Positions 11,441 to 20,739 of a stretch of 64,000 nt of DNA are shown piece after piece. Positions within the stretch are counted from its first letter, which is position 1, and each line of letters opens with the position of its first letter. The notes below the pieces were generated by a model that had not been told where the DNA came from, made no database searches, and saw nothing but the letters and a program-made list of their open reading frames with translations. The DNA lies in contig JAYESD010000004.1 of assembly GCA_036927565.1 (NCBI GenBank), forward strand, positions 167,373,697 through 167,437,696. The letters run 5' to 3'. Made by a program: the position numbers and the translations under genes. Source of the DNA: Tuctoria greenei (taxonomy: Eukaryota; Streptophyta; Magnoliopsida; Poales; Poaceae).

Positions 11441-12584
11441 CTAAGGACTCTGAGCGCTCGGGGCGATGACGAACTGGTCGACGTTGGGGGTGCTGTCATC
11501 GGAGCTGCTGCCTGCTGCTGCTGAGGCTGGAGTGGAGGTGACGGGTGCTGCGGGAGCTGCTGTCGGTGCCTGCTGAGCCTGGGCTACCGGTAGTGGGGCC
11601 CTGACAACCGAAGCCGAAGTCTGCTGGAAGAGTGTCGAAGCCGGCAGGGGACAGTGAATCAGTGCGCCTGGAGCAAGCAGTGGTGACATGCTGATCGTCA
11701 GTATCGGTGTGGTCTGCACTAGAGCTGAAACTGGAGCCAGGACAGGCGGACCTGGAGCTAGACCCGGAAGCTGTGAGGGCAGGGCAATCCCGGTCTGAGT
11801 GTAGAGGTTGGTGATCAACCCCAGGATGCCCATCATGGCCTGCTGCGTCTGCTGGTACTGGTCAAGAGAACGCTGATGCATCTGATCAATCAGTCCAGTG
11901 AGCCTGTCAGTGTCCTCTCGCCTCTCGCGGGCTATCTCACGCTGCATCTCCTGCTGCTGCTGCTGGAGCTCCAAAAGACGCGCGGCCTGCTGAGCTCTGG
12001 CCTGCTCAGCTGCAAGCCGATCCAGTCGCTGCTACTCAACCATCTGCTGAAGTAGAGAGGTAAGCTCGGATGGCTGAGAGACCTTTGCCTCGGACACCAG
12101 AGGTGGAGTAGGTGGTGGTACAGTCGAGCCTCCAGCCTCCGCGTCGTGCTGCCTGGGTGAGAGAGGAGGTGGGAAGTACTCCTCGACACTGTCACTAGTG
12201 TCACTCTCTGACTAGATGTGCTGTAGATATCCTCCCTGAGCCTCAGCCTGTGCTAGGATCTCATCTTCCTTCTCAAGGTCTGACCAATCTTCCTCTGAAA
12301 GGCAAGCTCGGACCTGACGCTCAACTGGGCGGCCAAGACGGCGGTCTCCAGGAGCTGGAGCACGGTAGTGTCCGAACCTAGTGATGCTCTCCTCGGTGAG
12401 ACTATCACGCACGACTGACCCCTCTAGATCCAACAGGTAGAGGAGGTGACTGATCCAGTGGCCGAACACAAGATGCCTCATCATCCCAACTCCATCGGTG
12501 ATAACATCCTCCATCTCACAGATGAGAATATCCACGATGTCGAACTCCATCCAATTCATGACATAGAACAAGAGGGTCTGCTGC
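11441..12584 (-). pseudogene. Copia-B aORF, C-terminal part
   Basis: The C-terminal piece of the extra ORF between pol and the 3' LTR; upstream parts are at 18388-18895 and 30161-30681. Going 5' to 3' on the minus strand it contains a hydrophobic-acidic segment (MNWMEFDIVDILICEMEDV), a conserved-looking HLVFGHWISHLLYLL stretch, then an acidic part ending near 12212 at an in-frame stop. Another frame continues with a Gln/Arg-rich predicted coiled coil (MELQQQQQEMQREIARERRE and following) and a Pro/Ala-rich tail ending at 11441. It is cut upstream by Tat-1. It resembles the plant retrotransposon-associated family sometimes labelled 'putative plant transposon protein'. Function unknown. Confidence 0.72.
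12580..12584. repeat. Target-site duplication of Tat-1, left
   Basis: GCTGC before the LTR start TGTCGGTACC, matching GCTGC at 18388-18392 after the right LTR. Confidence 0.9.
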
Positions 12585-13426
12585 TGTCGGTACCCTAAAA
12601 ACCATACACCCCTTGAAGTTACAAAGATTTCAAAGGAAGGCCATCTACTTGGGTTGAAGACCCTCGGAGGCCCACTTGTCAGACATGACCGGACCTGCTT
12701 CTCCAACATGGTTAATCCCTGGTTCGCCACGTGTACTGCCAAACCGGAGCTACCGCCCACAAGGGGGAAGCTCTGGGCCAGGTACCGAAACGGCACCTCC
12801 GGACTTAACCCCAGACCGAGAGAAGCTCCGGACTTGACACGTGACTTTTAGCCCCTGAGCTAACTGCTTCCCACAGCAAGCTCCAGAGCCGCCATGTGTC
12901 CAATCGTCGGACCTGCCAGCCTCTAACCTCCGGAAGACCTTGTAACGGCTCCGGATCTTCAAAGGAGAGCCAAGGACTTCAAGACCCGATTAAATGTCAT
13001 TAATGCCATATTAATGACACTTAAACGGACGATCTTAACACCAGTAACGGCACTGTCGGAGCCCGTTACAGGATCATTAATAGCAATTAATCGTGTATCA
13101 ATACTAGTAACCGCCGGGCCCACATGTCGGGCCAGGCTAGCTTGTAACGGCCTGTCCTTGTACTATAAAAGGACAGGCCGACGATACACTCAGGGACGTT
13201 CACAGAGGAACTCACACACCCGATACACTCGTGACAAGCTAATACAACACCAACACACCCGTGGAGTAGGGTATTATGCTCAGGTGGCCCGAACCACGTA
13301 AATCATGGTGTCTCCTGTGTTAAACTACAATTCACCTTCTTGAATCTCCGCGCGCCCACACCGAACCACAAACTCCCCAATCACTTTAGCAGTGTAGGGA
13401 GATCTGCCAGATCAAAACCACCGACA
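12585..13426 (+). repeat. Tat-1 5' LTR
   Basis: 842 bp, TGTCGGTACC to ACCACCGACA, paired with 17546-18387. It is rich in AAGCTCCGGA and CCTCCGGA words. A clean TATAAAA at 13164-13170 sits between 12-bp inverted repeats. Confidence 0.95.
13148..13180 (+). promoter_or_regulatory. Tat-1 TATA box bracketed by a 12-bp inverted repeat
   Basis: CGGCCTGTCCTT (13148-13159) and AAGGACAGGCCG (13169-13180) are exact reverse complements, separated by 9 bases. The TATAAAA box (13164-13170) overlaps the loop and the right arm. The right LTR keeps the structure at 18109-18141 with one mismatch. It is the likely core promoter. Confidence 0.8.
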
Positions 13427-13428
13427 GT

Positions 13429-13444
13429 TGGCGCGCCAGGTAGG
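13429..13444 (+). other. Tat-1 primer-binding site
   Basis: TGGCGCGCCAGGTAGG begins two bases after the LTR end. It does not match initiator-Met tRNA. It is of the TGGCGC type used by Tat-lineage elements, but I cannot assign the tRNA from memory with confidence. Confidence 0.7.
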
Positions 13445-13463
13445 GGCGCCTGAGATTTCAAGA

Positions 13464-14622
13464 ATGGTGAACTCCGCTGCTGGATCATCCAATGGTCAAC
13501 CCGCTGTTCAGGCTGTTGGAGGCAATCCCTCCAATATGCCCCCACCAGCAAGAGCCTCAGCGCCAGCAGGAGTCACACAGCCACCGCCGCCGCCTCCTCC
13601 AGCAAACCAAGCTGGACAACGCGATGGTGCACCGGCGTCCATCACGGCGTCGGCGAATCATGACAATCCGGAACATGCGCTTCATGCAGAGCGTGCTCTT
13701 CTCCAACGTCCACCACCTCCGGATGCATCTCGAGATGCAATGGAGCAGTGGAGGGCCGATGTGGAGCATTTGGTCGCAGCAGCGGCCGAACACCTCAACA
13801 ACCAGGGTCCTCCTCCTTCGGGACGAGCCCTGTCGCAGCGGCGGACTTTGTCTGGTAGACTTGGTCCGCATGTCTCCAACAACAGGAGATGAGCTGCGTC
13901 ACAACAAGTGACGTCGTTGCCCTCTGGGGCACGACACACCCATACGATATCCAGGCTTTCACCTCATGACCTCCGGGCGGAGCTTGATCGCCGATACCGC
14001 CAGCAGGATGGCCGTGTCCATATTGAGCGTGCTCGTGAAAGACGGGAAGCTCAGGACCTTTCTACTCTGGAAGGGGTAGGAGGAGGCTGTTCAGCCCTAG
14101 CCATGCACCTGGCATGGTTAGATGGCCACAGAAGTTCCGGCCACACCTACTGGAAAAATTCGACGGGACTTTCAACCCCGCCGAATTCCTTCAGATATAC
14201 TCCACTGCAATCTTGGCAGCTGGAGGAAACGAGGCTGTGATGGCCAATTACTTTCTAGTGGCCTTAACTGGGACCGCCAGGTCCTGGTTTATGAGCCTTC
14301 CACTCAACTCTATCAACAGTTGGGAGGAGCTGTGCCGTCAGTTCACTGCCAACTTTGGGAGTTCATACACCCGACAGGCACTGAATTGGACCTTTTTGCG
14401 GTCGTGCAAAAAGGGGGAGAATCTTTGCGGTCCTTCATCCAGAGGTTCTCTCAGGTACGCAACACTATCCCTTCTATCTCAAGCGCTTCTGTCACTGTGG
14501 CATTCAGACAGGGCGTACGGGACAAGAAGATGTTGGAGAAGCTGGCGATCAAAGAGATCACCAGCGTCACATAACTCTTCAGCCTGGCAGACAAATGTGC
14601 CAGAGCTGCGGAGGGCCGTGAG
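13464..14622 (+). pseudogene. gag: Tat-1 gag, frameshifted
   Basis: Capsid precursor of a Tat-type element. It opens at ATG 13464 (MVNSAAGSS) with a Pro/Ala-rich N-terminus and a short helical motif (HALHAERALLQRPPPPDASRD, then MEQWRADVEHLVAAA). A stop at 13890 and a change of frame separate this from the capsid core. The core reads RPHLLEKFDGTFNPAEFLQ and VALTGTARSWFMSLP in the frame of 14114. It then shifts near 14390 into the frame of LRSFIQRFSQVRNTIP, which ends at a stop near 14574. The order matches a retrotransposon gag domain broken by at least two frameshifts and two stops. Confidence 0.82.
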
Positions 14623-15879
14623 ATGCACTCCAAACCAGCCTCGGAGGATCACAAGAAATCCTCCAAAGAAGAAGCTGCTACCTCCGGGGGTGGCAAGAAG
14701 AAAAAGAAGACCAACGGCAAGAAAAAGCTGTCGGCCGGCACATCCAACGTTGCAGCTGCTGCAACTCCGGGTGGCCGGGGGCCACGCCCCGAGAAGCGAC
14801 CTCGATCGTCTTCTGAAGACGGTGGCAAACCCAAAGTGTGGTGTCCCATTCACAAAACGGGCAGCCACGGTTTGGAAGACTGTCGGGAGGTCCAAAACCT
14901 TGCCGAGCGCTACAGCAAGCGCCGGGAAGGATCTCCTTTCCGACAGAGGGAAGGAAAACAGAAGGTTGACGAAGCTCCGGTTGAAGAGGAGTTAGGGTTT
15001 CAGGATCCCAAAAAGGTCCTGAAGGCCGTCTACACCTCCGTCGACGATGACTCTGATGTCTCTGACAACGAGCGTCGGAAGACCATAAACACTATTTTTG
15101 GTGGATCATGGGACATCACCTCCCGCCGCGTCATCAAGACTATGCGTCAGGATATGGCCGCTGTAGCTCCTACAGCTAGACCGGAGCCACATCGAAAGTG
15201 GATGGACACAACCATCACTTTTGATGCTTCGGACTGTCCTCGAAGCATGGTCAGAGCTGGACAGCTACCTTTGATGGTATCTCCCACCATCAATAACATC
15301 CAGCTCCATCATGTTATGGTGGACGGAGGTTCGGGGCTGAACCTCATAAGCTTTGAAGCTTTTACCAAGCTTCAGCTCCGACCTTTGGATCTCCATCCCT
15401 CCCGACCTTTCTCCGGAGTAGGTCGGGGGGCCATTACCCCACTCGGAGCTATTACTCTTCCTGTTACCTTCGGGACACGGGAGAAGTATCGCACCGAGAA
15501 GTTGGTCATTGACGTTGCTCAGATCAACTTACCATTCAACGCCATCTTGGGTAGGCCTGCCCTGTACAAATTCATGGCAGCCGCTCATTATGGTTATCTG
15601 GTGTTGAAAATGCCAACACCAGTAGGCGTTCTCCGGATCCGCGGAGATCGTACTGCAGGAGTAACTGCTTTGGAGGAACTTCATGTGCTCACTACGGCGC
15701 AAGAGGAAGACTCCAGGCAGGAGCAAGCTCCAAGACCTCCGAGCATTCGTCAGCGAGGCTCGACGTCAGCACCTCGTGTGCAGCCAAGCGGCGACACCGA
15801 CATTCCCATCAAAGTCGTCCAAATTGGTTCCGATGCCGCTCAGACCACCCGTATATCGGGAGGGCTGAACGAAAAATAG
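14623..15879 (+). CDS. gag: Tat-1 gag C-terminus and protease, open reading frame
   Basis: A 418-codon open frame. The first quarter is a Lys/Ser-rich basic linker. A CPIHKTGSHGLEDC zinc-binding motif (about residues 77-90) follows, typical of Tat/Athila-type Gag. The second half is a retroviral-type aspartic protease: the VDGGSG active site (about residues 234-239), SGVGRGAITPLG, and ILGRPALYKF near residue 310. The start at 14623 is simply the first Met in this frame; in an intact element it would be an internal part of a longer Gag-Pol, since the same frame reads back to a stop near 14574. The frame closes with TAG at 15877 but continues in frame into the pol remnant. Confidence 0.8.
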   Translation: MHSKPASEDHKKSSKEEAATSGGGKKKKKTNGKKKLSAGTSNVAAAATPGGRGPRPEKRPRSSSEDGGKPKVWCPIHKTGSHGLEDCREVQNLAERYSKRREGSPFRQREGKQKVDEAPVEEELGFQDPKKVLKAVYTSVDDDSDVSDNERRKTINTIFGGSWDITSRRVIKTMRQDMAAVAPTARPEPHRKWMDTTITFDASDCPRSMVRAGQLPLMVSPTINNIQLHHVMVDGGSGLNLISFEAFTKLQLRPLDLHPSRPFSGVGRGAITPLGAITLPVTFGTREKYRTEKLVIDVAQINLPFNAILGRPALYKFMAAAHYGYLVLKMPTPVGVLRIRGDRTAGVTALEELHVLTTAQEEDSRQEQAPRPPSIRQRGSTSAPRVQPSGDTDIPIKVVQIGSDAAQTTRISGGLNEK

Positions 15880-16425
15880 GAACTCGCGCTCATCACTTTC
15901 CTGCGGGCAAATGTCGACGTGTTTGCTTGGCAACCGTCACAAATGCCTGGGATCCCCAGGGAAGTGCCTACTTTATGGGCCAACAGGACATCTCAAAACC
16001 GGTCAACTGGAGAGACACCCTTCTTCCTTGTGTACGGAGCTGAAGCAATCCTTCCTCCGGAAATCACCTTGGGTTCACTCCGGGTCCGAACCTTCGACGA
16101 AGCCGCGCAGGACCAGCTCCGGCGTGAAGACCTAGACCTCCTTGAGGAGGGAAGGTGCCAAGCAGCTGTTCGGAATGCCCGATATCGTCAAGCTCTACGA
16201 CGTTATCACCAGCGGCATGTACACAACCGACAGCTCGAGGAAGGCGATCTGGTGCTACGGAGAATACTATCCAGAGAAGGGTTAAACAAACTCTCCCCCG
16301 GCTGGGAGGGGCCTTTCCGAGTGATCAAAGTATCCCGTCCCGGAAGCATTCGCTTGGCTACCGAGGATGGGACACCTCTCCCAAATCCTTGGAACATCGA
16401 GCACCTCCGTAAGTTCTACACTTAA
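15880..16425 (+). pseudogene. pol: Tat-1 pol remnant: RT start fused to integrase tail
   Basis: Directly after the protease frame come the leader residues of the RT region (VDVFAWQPSQMPGIPREV). These are joined at about 15966 to the C-terminal end of integrase (LWANRTSQNRSTGETPFF, then VYGAEAILPPEITLGS, EGDLVLRR and WEGPFRVI). RT, RNase H and the integrase catalytic core are therefore deleted, but the frame is kept across the join. The ORF ends at 16423-16425. The fusion gives no enzymatic activity; at most the integrase C-terminal domain remains. Confidence 0.88.
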
Positions 16426-17545
16426 TACCACGGAGGTGAGTCTTGAGTAACTTGGGGTGTATGTTATAGAGTCATTGTACAGAGTCGGGTAGTTCCTCCG
16501 GGAGAGCAGCCGGACCTTTCCCGAAAGGTCCGCAAAGCTCATGCAACACTTGTCACAGTCTCAGGACTAAAAGTGTGGCTAACTACCCTGGGTCAAACGA
16601 GAAAAACACACTTAGCCTGGTTCAATACCCTAAGAGTGTACTTGTTTCCCCTGTACCCCGGACCTATAATGAAAAACATCTTCAGGTGAAATAGACTCCA
16701 CGTGCATTTATTTTGTGCAGGCTCGACATTTTTATTTTTCTCTTTCTTGTCTGTAACAGAGACGTGCAATTCTTAAGAAATTTTAGTTCGACCAGTTTAT
16801 ATACGATTCGAGTTGCATTGTCAGTTCTTTTGGATTCAAATATCGTTCATGGCCAACTCGCCTGAAAGCCGCCAAGCCAATCTAGGGCCGGAGTGTGCTA
16901 TCGACTTAGCCTGGTCAAGCACCCTAAGTACGCCACTCTACCTACACCCCGGCAGGCCGAAGTAAGGCGGGTCCAAGGACAGTTGAATCTAAGAGAAAAA
17001 GCAACACATCCGGTTGTATTTAAAATCGCGTTCAACTTAAAGTTTTCTCGAGAATCATAAGCCGCGGCGAAATTATAGACAAGGAACAAATTTTACTATT
17101 TTTCTTGGCTTAAGTGTGCAGCTCCGACTCCCCCAAGGGGGCCAACCGTCGACGCTGAATAAAAGATGATGAGAAGACCCCGTAAATGGAGTCTGCTGCC
17201 AACAAACCAAGTGTTGGCAAAGGTCACTGCCGGAGCTACTAAGCTCCGACACCCCGGAGGACTAACTATCGACGCCCTACGTGTTGATAGAGGCCATTGC
17301 CGGAGCTACCAAGCTCCAGCGATGGACAATGCCGGACCTTCTAAGCTCCGACAACCTCAGGGGACCTTCACTATCGAAGACTTCGGACCTAAATTCTACA
17401 AGTTCGGAGCAAATGCGTCTTCAACAAAACACAATATCCTTGAAGACCCTTGAAGACTCAGTTCAAGAGTCGCGAGGATGGACCCACCTCCGGCGGAATG
17501 ACTTCACCCTAGTGATCTTCCCCGGAGGTAGGTCCAGGGGGCCAC
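16426..17545 (+). other. Tat-1 3' untranslated region
   Basis: No coding frame. It holds repeated GCCGGAGCTACCAAGCTCC phrases between about 17210 and 17360, and repeated 'cttagcctggt..aataccctaa' phrases at about 16613-16635 and 16906-16926. It ends with the purine-rich AGGTCCAGGGGGCCAC (17530-17545), the probable polypurine tract before the LTR. Confidence 0.7.
17215..17360 (+). repeat. Imperfect tandem repeat in Tat-1 3' UTR
   Basis: Three units of about 50-70 bp share the core CCGGAGCTAC.AAGCTCCGAC and the context 'ggccattgccggagc' or 'gtcactgccggagc'. Each forms a dyad (GGAGCT...AGCTCC), the same theme as the CTCCGGAG words in the LTR. Confidence 0.6.
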
Positions 17546-18387
17546 TGTCGGTACCCTAAAAACCATACACCCCTTAAAGTTACAAAGATTTCAAAGGAAG
17601 GCCATCTACTTGGGTTGAAGACCCTCGGAGGCCCACTTGTCAGACATGACCGGACCTGCTTCTCCAACATGGTTAATTCCTGGGTCGCCATGTGTACTGC
17701 CAAACCGGAGCTACCGCCCACAAGGGGGAAGCTCCGGGCCAGGTACCGAAACGGCACCTCCGGACTTAACCCCGGACCGAGAGAAGCTCCGGACTTGACA
17801 CGTGACTGGTAGCCCCGGAGCTACCTGCTTCCCACAGCAAGCTCCGGAGCCACCACGTGTCCAATCGTCGGACCTGCCAGCCTCTAACCTCCGGAAGACC
17901 TTGTAACGGCTCCGGATCTTCAAAGGAGAGCCAAGGACTTCAAGACCCGATTAAATGTCATTAATGCCATATTAATGACACTTAAACGGACGATCTTAAC
18001 ACCAGTAACGGCACTGTCGGAGCCCGTTACAGGATCATTAATAGAAATTAATCGTGTATCAATACTAGTAACCGTCGGGGCCACATGTCGGGCCAGGCTA
18101 GCTTGTAACGGCCTGTCCTTGTACTATAAAAGGACAGGGCGACGATACACTCAGGGATGTTCACAGAGGAACTCACGCACCCGATACACTCGTGACAAGC
18201 TAATACAACACCAACACACTCGTGGAGTAGGGTATTACGCTCAGGCGGCCCGAACCACGTAAATCCTGGTGTCTCCTGTGTTAAACTACAATTCACCTTC
18301 TTGAATCTCCGCGCGCCCACATCGAACCACAAACTCCCCAATCACTTTAGTAGTGTAGGGAGATCTGCCAGATCAAAACCGCCGACA
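17546..18387 (+). repeat. Tat-1 3' LTR
   Basis: 842 bp, the same length as the 5' LTR, ending CCGCCGACA. It is followed by the target duplication GCTGC (18388-18392). Confidence 0.95.
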
Positions 18388-18895
18388 GCTGCAGACTGGT
18401 AAAGCCCTCAAGGTATCCGGACCTGGGTAGAAGTGTGCGGCGCAAGGCAAGGTGCACAGTGCGCGTAGCTGGAGAGAGTAGAGCAGGTACCCTCGGCTGG
18501 TCAGGTGAGAAGAGCTGAGCGAACAGTGACCGAATCTCCTCAAAAGGTGGTGCCACACCTCCAGTCAGCGGCCTCCTCTGTGGGTCAGCCTGTCCATACA
18601 CTAACTCATATAGGCATGTGTCATGGAGATCCATGCCTAGCAGCTGTCCCAAGGTCTGTCTGGTCAGATGGTGATGCTATCCCATAAACATGAAGTCACT
18701 GGATCTGTGGCCCTCTGAAACGTAGAGTGTGGCATAGAACACTCGGACCCAGTCCTCACGAAGGCACCCCGCTGGTAAGACATCAGCTCCACTAGCCCTC
18801 TGTACCTCTCAAAGTAAGGGTGAATCTCAGTCCCGACTGCAAGTGCAAGCTGATCCCAGACAAGAAAGTTATGCTGGAAAAGTTTATGGCCCCGA
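18388..18895 (-). pseudogene. Copia-B aORF, middle part
   Basis: The middle section of the extra ORF, between the Tat-1 and Copia-C insertions. On the minus strand it reads WDQLALAVGTEIHPYFERYR, then changes frame near 18765 into REDWVRVFYATLYVSEGHRS. It passes an in-frame stop near 18685 and continues with LLGMDLHDTCLYELVYGQAD and APPFEEIRSLFAQLF. The FYATLYVSEG motif matches FYSTLYFARG in the Copia-C aORF, so the two genes look homologous though highly diverged. Confidence 0.75.
18891..18895. repeat. Target-site duplication of Copia-C, left
   Basis: CCCGA before the LTR start TGAATGTGGCC, matching CCCGA at 30156-30160 after the right LTR. Confidence 0.9.
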
Positions 18896-18973
18896 TGAAT
18901 GTGGCCTAGAGGGGGGGTGAATAGGCCTTTTGAATTTCCTTCACACTTAATAGAGTCGTCAAAAACTTGATTG

Positions 18974-18989
18974 ACCGGACTAGTCCGGT
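18974..18989 (-). repeat. Perfect 16-bp palindrome in Copia-C LTR
   Basis: ACCGGACTAGTCCGGT is fully self-complementary, and a second, partial copy follows at about 18999-19011. Both lie near the R/U5 end, away from the main U3 array. The right LTR has the same sequence at 28726-28741. Confidence 0.9.
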
Positions 18990-19695
18990 TATGTGGGCGG
19001 ACTAGTCCGGTGTGCTGAAATTTGTGAGTTGATTAAGTGTTATTTGGGAAACTAGGTTCTTCTAGCAGTGGAAATGAGAACAACATATTCTTTGATTTAA
19101 GATTGTTGTATGAATGCACGTGGAAACTAATAAGCAACTTAATTGATGTTTAGTAATCAAGTGATCTAGTGAACGAAAAATAAAGTAAATGAGGCACAAG
19201 AGACAAGCGAATTTTTACTGAGGTTCGATCTCACAACGAGATCCACGTCCTCGTTGAGGAAGCTCACACAGAGCCTGGTCTCCAACCCTTTCCCTCTTCA
19301 AGTCACCACGAAGGCCAACTTGATTCCACTATCACGGGTAATCACCGAGTTTGTGGGGCAACCTGACACGTTGAGGGCTCCCACGAGAATTACAACGAAA
19401 GAGGCAATCAAATACACTTGAAAGTATTACAATACAAAGTATAAGTGTAGAAAGATCAAACCCCAAGAGCTCGCAACAAATGAACAACAGTCCCCCAATC
19501 CCGAATCTAAGTGTTCAAATGATTTGACTCCTTTTTGCACCTTAGATGTGTGGGGAGATGTGTTTTAGGCTCTTTGGACAAAGTGGTGGCACTAGGGTTT
19601 GTGTTTTTAGCAGTATTCGGCGTGTGTATCCTTTGGAAGTCCGTGGATTCTCTATTTATATGGTTTCCAAAAAGTTACCATTGAAAAACCCTAAT

Positions 19696-20120
19696 ACCGG
19701 ACTAGTCCGGTGCAAGTCTGGACTTGTTCGGTCACAGTGTAACTCGAAGTCCAAAAAGTCAGGTGGACTAGTCCGGTCCAAGCTCAGACTAGTCCGGTGC
19801 TGTGTGAAGGTGGACTTCAGAAAGTTCAACAGACTAGTCCGTGGACTAGTCCGGTCTCCACAGATGGGAGACTCCAGAAAGTTCAATGGTCTAGTCCGGT
19901 GGACACATGGACTAGTCCGGTCTCTAGATATGAAAAACTCCAGAAAGTTCAATGGACTAGTCCGGTGTACACACGGACTAGTCTGGTCTCCCAATATGAG
20001 AGCTCCAGAAAGTTCAATGGACTAGTTCGGTGGACACACGGACTAGTCCGGTCTCCTGAGAGGGGAGACTCCAGAAAATGTAACGGACTAGTCCGGTCCA
20101 TGATTGGACTAGTCCGGTGC
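19696..20120 (-). repeat. 66-bp tandem repeat with GGACTAGTCCGGT dyads (Copia-C LTR)
   Basis: The phrase 'ccagaaagttcaa' recurs at about 19817, 19874, 19940, 20005 and 20071, a spacing of 57-66 bp. Each unit normally has two GGACTAGTCCGGT palindromes separated by about 10 bp ('ggacacac'). Additional dyads lie near 19696-19800 and 20084-20120. The array is on the upstream (U3) side of the TATA box. The right LTR has the same array at 29450-29871. Confidence 0.88.
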
Positions 20121-20403
20121 ATTGTGAAAGTTAGGTTGATTTTAAAGCCCTTATCCCTGCACAAACTTGTGAGCTCTTGGAGTGTGTCTTTCATACACTC
20201 CCTATATATTTAAAATCTAATTTGTTCTTCCAAGCTCCATCAAAGTATCCCTCTTTGGACACCACTCCATTTTTCACCTTTTTGTGTGCACCGAGCTGTT
20301 TCACTTTGTTAGTCCTGCAATCATCACAGTAGTTTCATTAGGATCTCATATGTTTGTCATCAATTAGCCAAAACCCACAAGGGATATCCTAGATTCACTT
20401 ACA

Positions 20404-20417
20404 ATCTCCCCCTTTTT
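20404..20417 (-). other. Copia-C polypurine tract
   Basis: On the minus strand AAAAAGGGGGAGAT precedes the 3' LTR, with the same flanking words as in Copia-B (ATCAATCACC). Confidence 0.85.
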
Positions 20418-20670
20418 GGTGATTGATGACAACCATTTGAGATATCACAAATGAGAGTAAAATTTTGGTTTTCATAAGGTGTGTGATCAACAAAGTGTGA
20501 TTAAATAAAGATGATCAATAATGAGCATAGAGATAATCATTCAAGCAACAATAAGCATCACATATAAGAAAAGAAATAGTGCATTACAAGGTTTTAAAAA
20601 TAAGTACATGTCCTCGATCACAAAAGCATAAGAAGCACTACTACTAGAGATAGTCTCAAACTAGTCTCAA

Positions 20671-20707
20671 TCTCTCCCCCTTTGGCATCAAGGCACCAAA
20701 AAAGGGA
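20671..20707 (-). other. Copia-C second polypurine block
   Basis: On the minus strand, a T run, GGTGCCTTGATGCC and AAAGGGGGAGAGATT lie about 33 bases after the aORF stop and some 270 bp before the main polypurine tract. It is equivalent to 11397-11429 in Copia-B, so the duplicated arrangement is conserved between families. Confidence 0.6.
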
Positions 20708-20739
20708 AAAATTGAGGGGAATCACTCATCGCCGCTCCC

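Larger units (their letters stand above)
12585..18387 (+). mobile_element. Tat-1: internally deleted Tat-type Ty3/gypsy element
   Basis: Two 842-bp LTRs with TGTCGG...CCGACA ends flank a 4.1-kb interior holding gag, protease and a short pol remnant, with target duplication GCTGC. RT, RNase H and most of integrase are missing, so it could move only with enzymes supplied in trans. The Tat assignment rests on the gag/protease style (CPIHKTGSHGLEDC zinc motif, VDGGSG protease site) and on the integrase tail (STGETPFFLVYGAEAILPP). The LTRs differ by roughly 25 substitutions by eye (about 3%), so the insertion is fairly young. Confidence 0.93.
18896..20403 (-). repeat. Copia-C 3' LTR (left copy)
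   Basis: 1508 bp, TGAATGTGG to CTTACA on the plus strand, paired with 28649-30155. It carries a 66-bp tandem repeat rich in the GGACTAGTCCGG palindrome. The minus-sense TATA box CATATAAATAG (19652-19662) lies just downstream of the array in the sense of transcription. Confidence 0.95.

Noticed and set aside
12212..12796. 194-codon minus-strand frame as one gene
   Set aside because: Its first part lies in the Tat-1 LTR and its second part in the Copia-B aORF, so it is a chance fusion across the insertion boundary.
13557..13939. Arg-rich minus-strand frames opposite Tat-1 gag
   Set aside because: Antisense shadows of the Pro/Ala-rich gag N-terminus.
19546..20025. Open frame coding for a repetitive GLVRS.. 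protein in the Copia-C LTR (also 29298-29966, and on the opposite strand)
   Set aside because: The 'protein repeat' is the 66-bp DNA repeat read through; it is open on both strands because the palindrome lacks stops. It is an LTR shadow, not a gene.
19696..20120. CRISPR-like array of regularly spaced palindromic repeats
   Set aside because: It lies within a plant retrotransposon LTR, has a second copy in the other LTR, and the spacers are themselves repeated. There are no cas genes.
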